Below are positions 62,896 through 64,000 of a stretch of 64,000 bases of DNA, in pieces. Below the pieces are notes generated by a model, which was not told the DNA's origin, searched no databases, and worked only from the letters and a program-made list of their open reading frames with translations. Source of the DNA: Xiphophorus maculatus (taxonomy: Eukaryota; Chordata; Actinopteri; Cyprinodontiformes; Poeciliidae). Every line of letters starts with the position of its first letter. Positions within the stretch are counted from its first letter, which is position 1. Position numbers and translations under genes: made by a program. Location: assembly GCF_002775205.1 (NCBI RefSeq), contig NC_036460.1:1680056-1744055 (forward strand). Direction: 5' to 3'.

Positions 62896-63225
62896 ACTTT
62901 TGATTTGTCTGCAAACTGAAGTTGAGTTTTTTTTTATGAAACTCGTCTTGATGTCAAAACTAATTAGACAGAGAAACGGTCCTTTGACAGCTATGTCTGC
63001 CTGGGGATGAAGGAGGAACCAGAGGATAAAAGCAGAAGCAGAGGAAACTCAGTTCAGAGGAACTCAGTGGGTCCTCCACTCAGTGACCTGAACTGCCATC
63101 CCTGAATCTGCTTATTTTGTTTCTCCAGCTGAAGTCTGATTTAATTTCCATTTACTACAGGCTGTGATGAGAATTTATCACTGTTTCACCTAAACACTCT
63201 GTGACTTTCCTTTCAGCTCCAACAA
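62896..63225 (+). promoter_or_regulatory. Upstream region of the last odorant receptor
   Basis: An acceptor-like stretch TTTCCTTTCAG ends at 63216, ten bases before the first ATG of the receptor. It suggests an untranslated exon upstream. Inference only. Confidence 0.35.
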
Positions 63226-64000
63226 ATGCAGATGATGTTAAACTCAACTCTTGCTCCATATTTGATTTTGGGGGCTTACTTTGATACCAAGCAGTTAAAG
63301 TACTTATTGTTCCTGATTGTCTTGTGTATGTATATTTTAATAGTTGGTTCTAATGTTCTACTCAGTGCGGTTATTGGGTTTAGCAGGAGCTTACATGAAC
63401 CTATGTATGTCTTTCTGTGTGCCCTGTGTGCCAATCAGCTGTTCGGCAGTACCAGCCTCTTCCCGTTCTTGTTGCTTCAGATCCTCTCTGATGTTCACAC
63501 CATTTCTGTCCCATTCTGTTTCCTTCAGGTTTACTGTCTTCACACCTATCTGAGCGTAGAGTTTTTTAACCTGACTATCATGTCTTACGACAGATACCTG
63601 GCCATCTGTCATCCTCTGCAGTATCACTCGCTGATGACGGTGAGGAAAGTCGCAGCTCTCATTGTTGCTGAATGTGTAACTGCCTGTATCGGAGTCAGCA
63701 TTTTCACCTCCATGAGTTTCTCTCTGCAACGCTGTAGAAACGTAATCGATAAAGTCTTCTGCAATAATTACTCCATTGTTCAGCTGACCTGCTCAGACAC
63801 AACAGGCAATAATATTTATGGACTTGTGAGCACTGTTGTTGGAGTGGTTTGTCCAGTGAGTTTTATTTTCTACACATACATGAAGATCCTTAAAGTGTGC
63901 TACTACGGAACCAAACAAACCCAGCAGAAAGCTGTCAGTACCTGCACACCTCACCTGGCCTCCATCATTAACTTCTTCTTTGGTGTTTGTTTTGATATTT
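63226..64000 (+). CDS. Odorant receptor, teleost delta-type (cut by window end)
   Basis: The open frame runs from ATG 63226 to the window edge without a stop, 258 codons. In-frame ATGs are at 63226, 63232 and 63235, and the last gives MLNSTLAPYL like the neighbours. I use the first after the acceptor-like site. The sequence has SLHEPMYVFLCAL, MSYDRYLAICHPLQYHSLM, SLQRCRNVIDKVFC, YYGTKQTQQKAVSTCTPHL and then INFFFGVCFDI. It is more diverged from the others, for example in CYYGTKQ instead of CFSGSKQ. Helix 7 lies outside the window. Confidence 0.93.
   Translation, partial: MQMMLNSTLAPYLILGAYFDTKQLKYLLFLIVLCMYILIVGSNVLLSAVIGFSRSLHEPMYVFLCALCANQLFGSTSLFPFLLLQILSDVHTISVPFCFLQVYCLHTYLSVEFFNLTIMSYDRYLAICHPLQYHSLMTVRKVAALIVAECVTACIGVSIFTSMSFSLQRCRNVIDKVFCNNYSIVQLTCSDTTGNNIYGLVSTVVGVVCPVSFIFYTYMKILKVCYYGTKQTQQKAVSTCTPHLASIINFFFGVCFDI

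Overview
The window is vertebrate nuclear DNA from a ray-finned (teleost) fish. The signs are spliced single-copy genes with GT-AG introns, one-exon odorant receptors of the fish delta type, and fish repeats: a Rex3 LINE, L2-type LINE tails, a Tc1-like transposon, hAT MITEs and long CA/GT tracts. I cannot name the species. I recognise no virus-derived element, RNA gene or CRISPR array.

From 1 to about 36.6 kb lie five ordinary single-copy genes. pgm2l1 (minus, first four coding exons, runs off the left edge) and lipt2 (minus, complete, 231 codons) are followed by rnf169, spcs2 and abcg1, all plus and complete. The first four match genes that sit near each other on human 11q13.4. abcg1 (human 21q22.3) is the odd neighbour. 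Splice phases close in every gene. spcs2 holds an AT-AC intron with U12-type signals, abcg1 holds a GC-AG intron, and exon 1 of rnf169 seems to lack the middle of the RING finger.

These genes make sugar bisphosphates (pgm2l1), start lipoate synthesis in mitochondria (lipt2), limit DNA-break signalling at ubiquitinated chromatin (rnf169), form part of the ER signal peptidase (spcs2) and export sterol (abcg1). They are not an operon, and only chromosomal history links them.

From 36.6 to 41.9 kb I find no supportable gene. From 41.9 kb to the right edge is an odorant receptor cluster: one minus-strand receptor, two nearly identical plus-strand receptors in a recent 2.87-kb duplication, one more minus-strand receptor, and one plus-strand receptor cut by the window end. 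The cluster is rich in repeats. A near full-length Rex3 sits inside a 15-bp minisatellite, a Charlie-type hAT element sits at the edge of the duplication, and there are another hAT element, an R4/Dong-type LINE fragment and several microsatellites.

The points most worth a second look are the U12-type intron, the reduced RING exon, the receptor duplication with its fused junction and SPxxY motif, the twin-primed Rex3 copy, and a dispersed repeat family around abcg1 built from a palindromic AT-rich motif.
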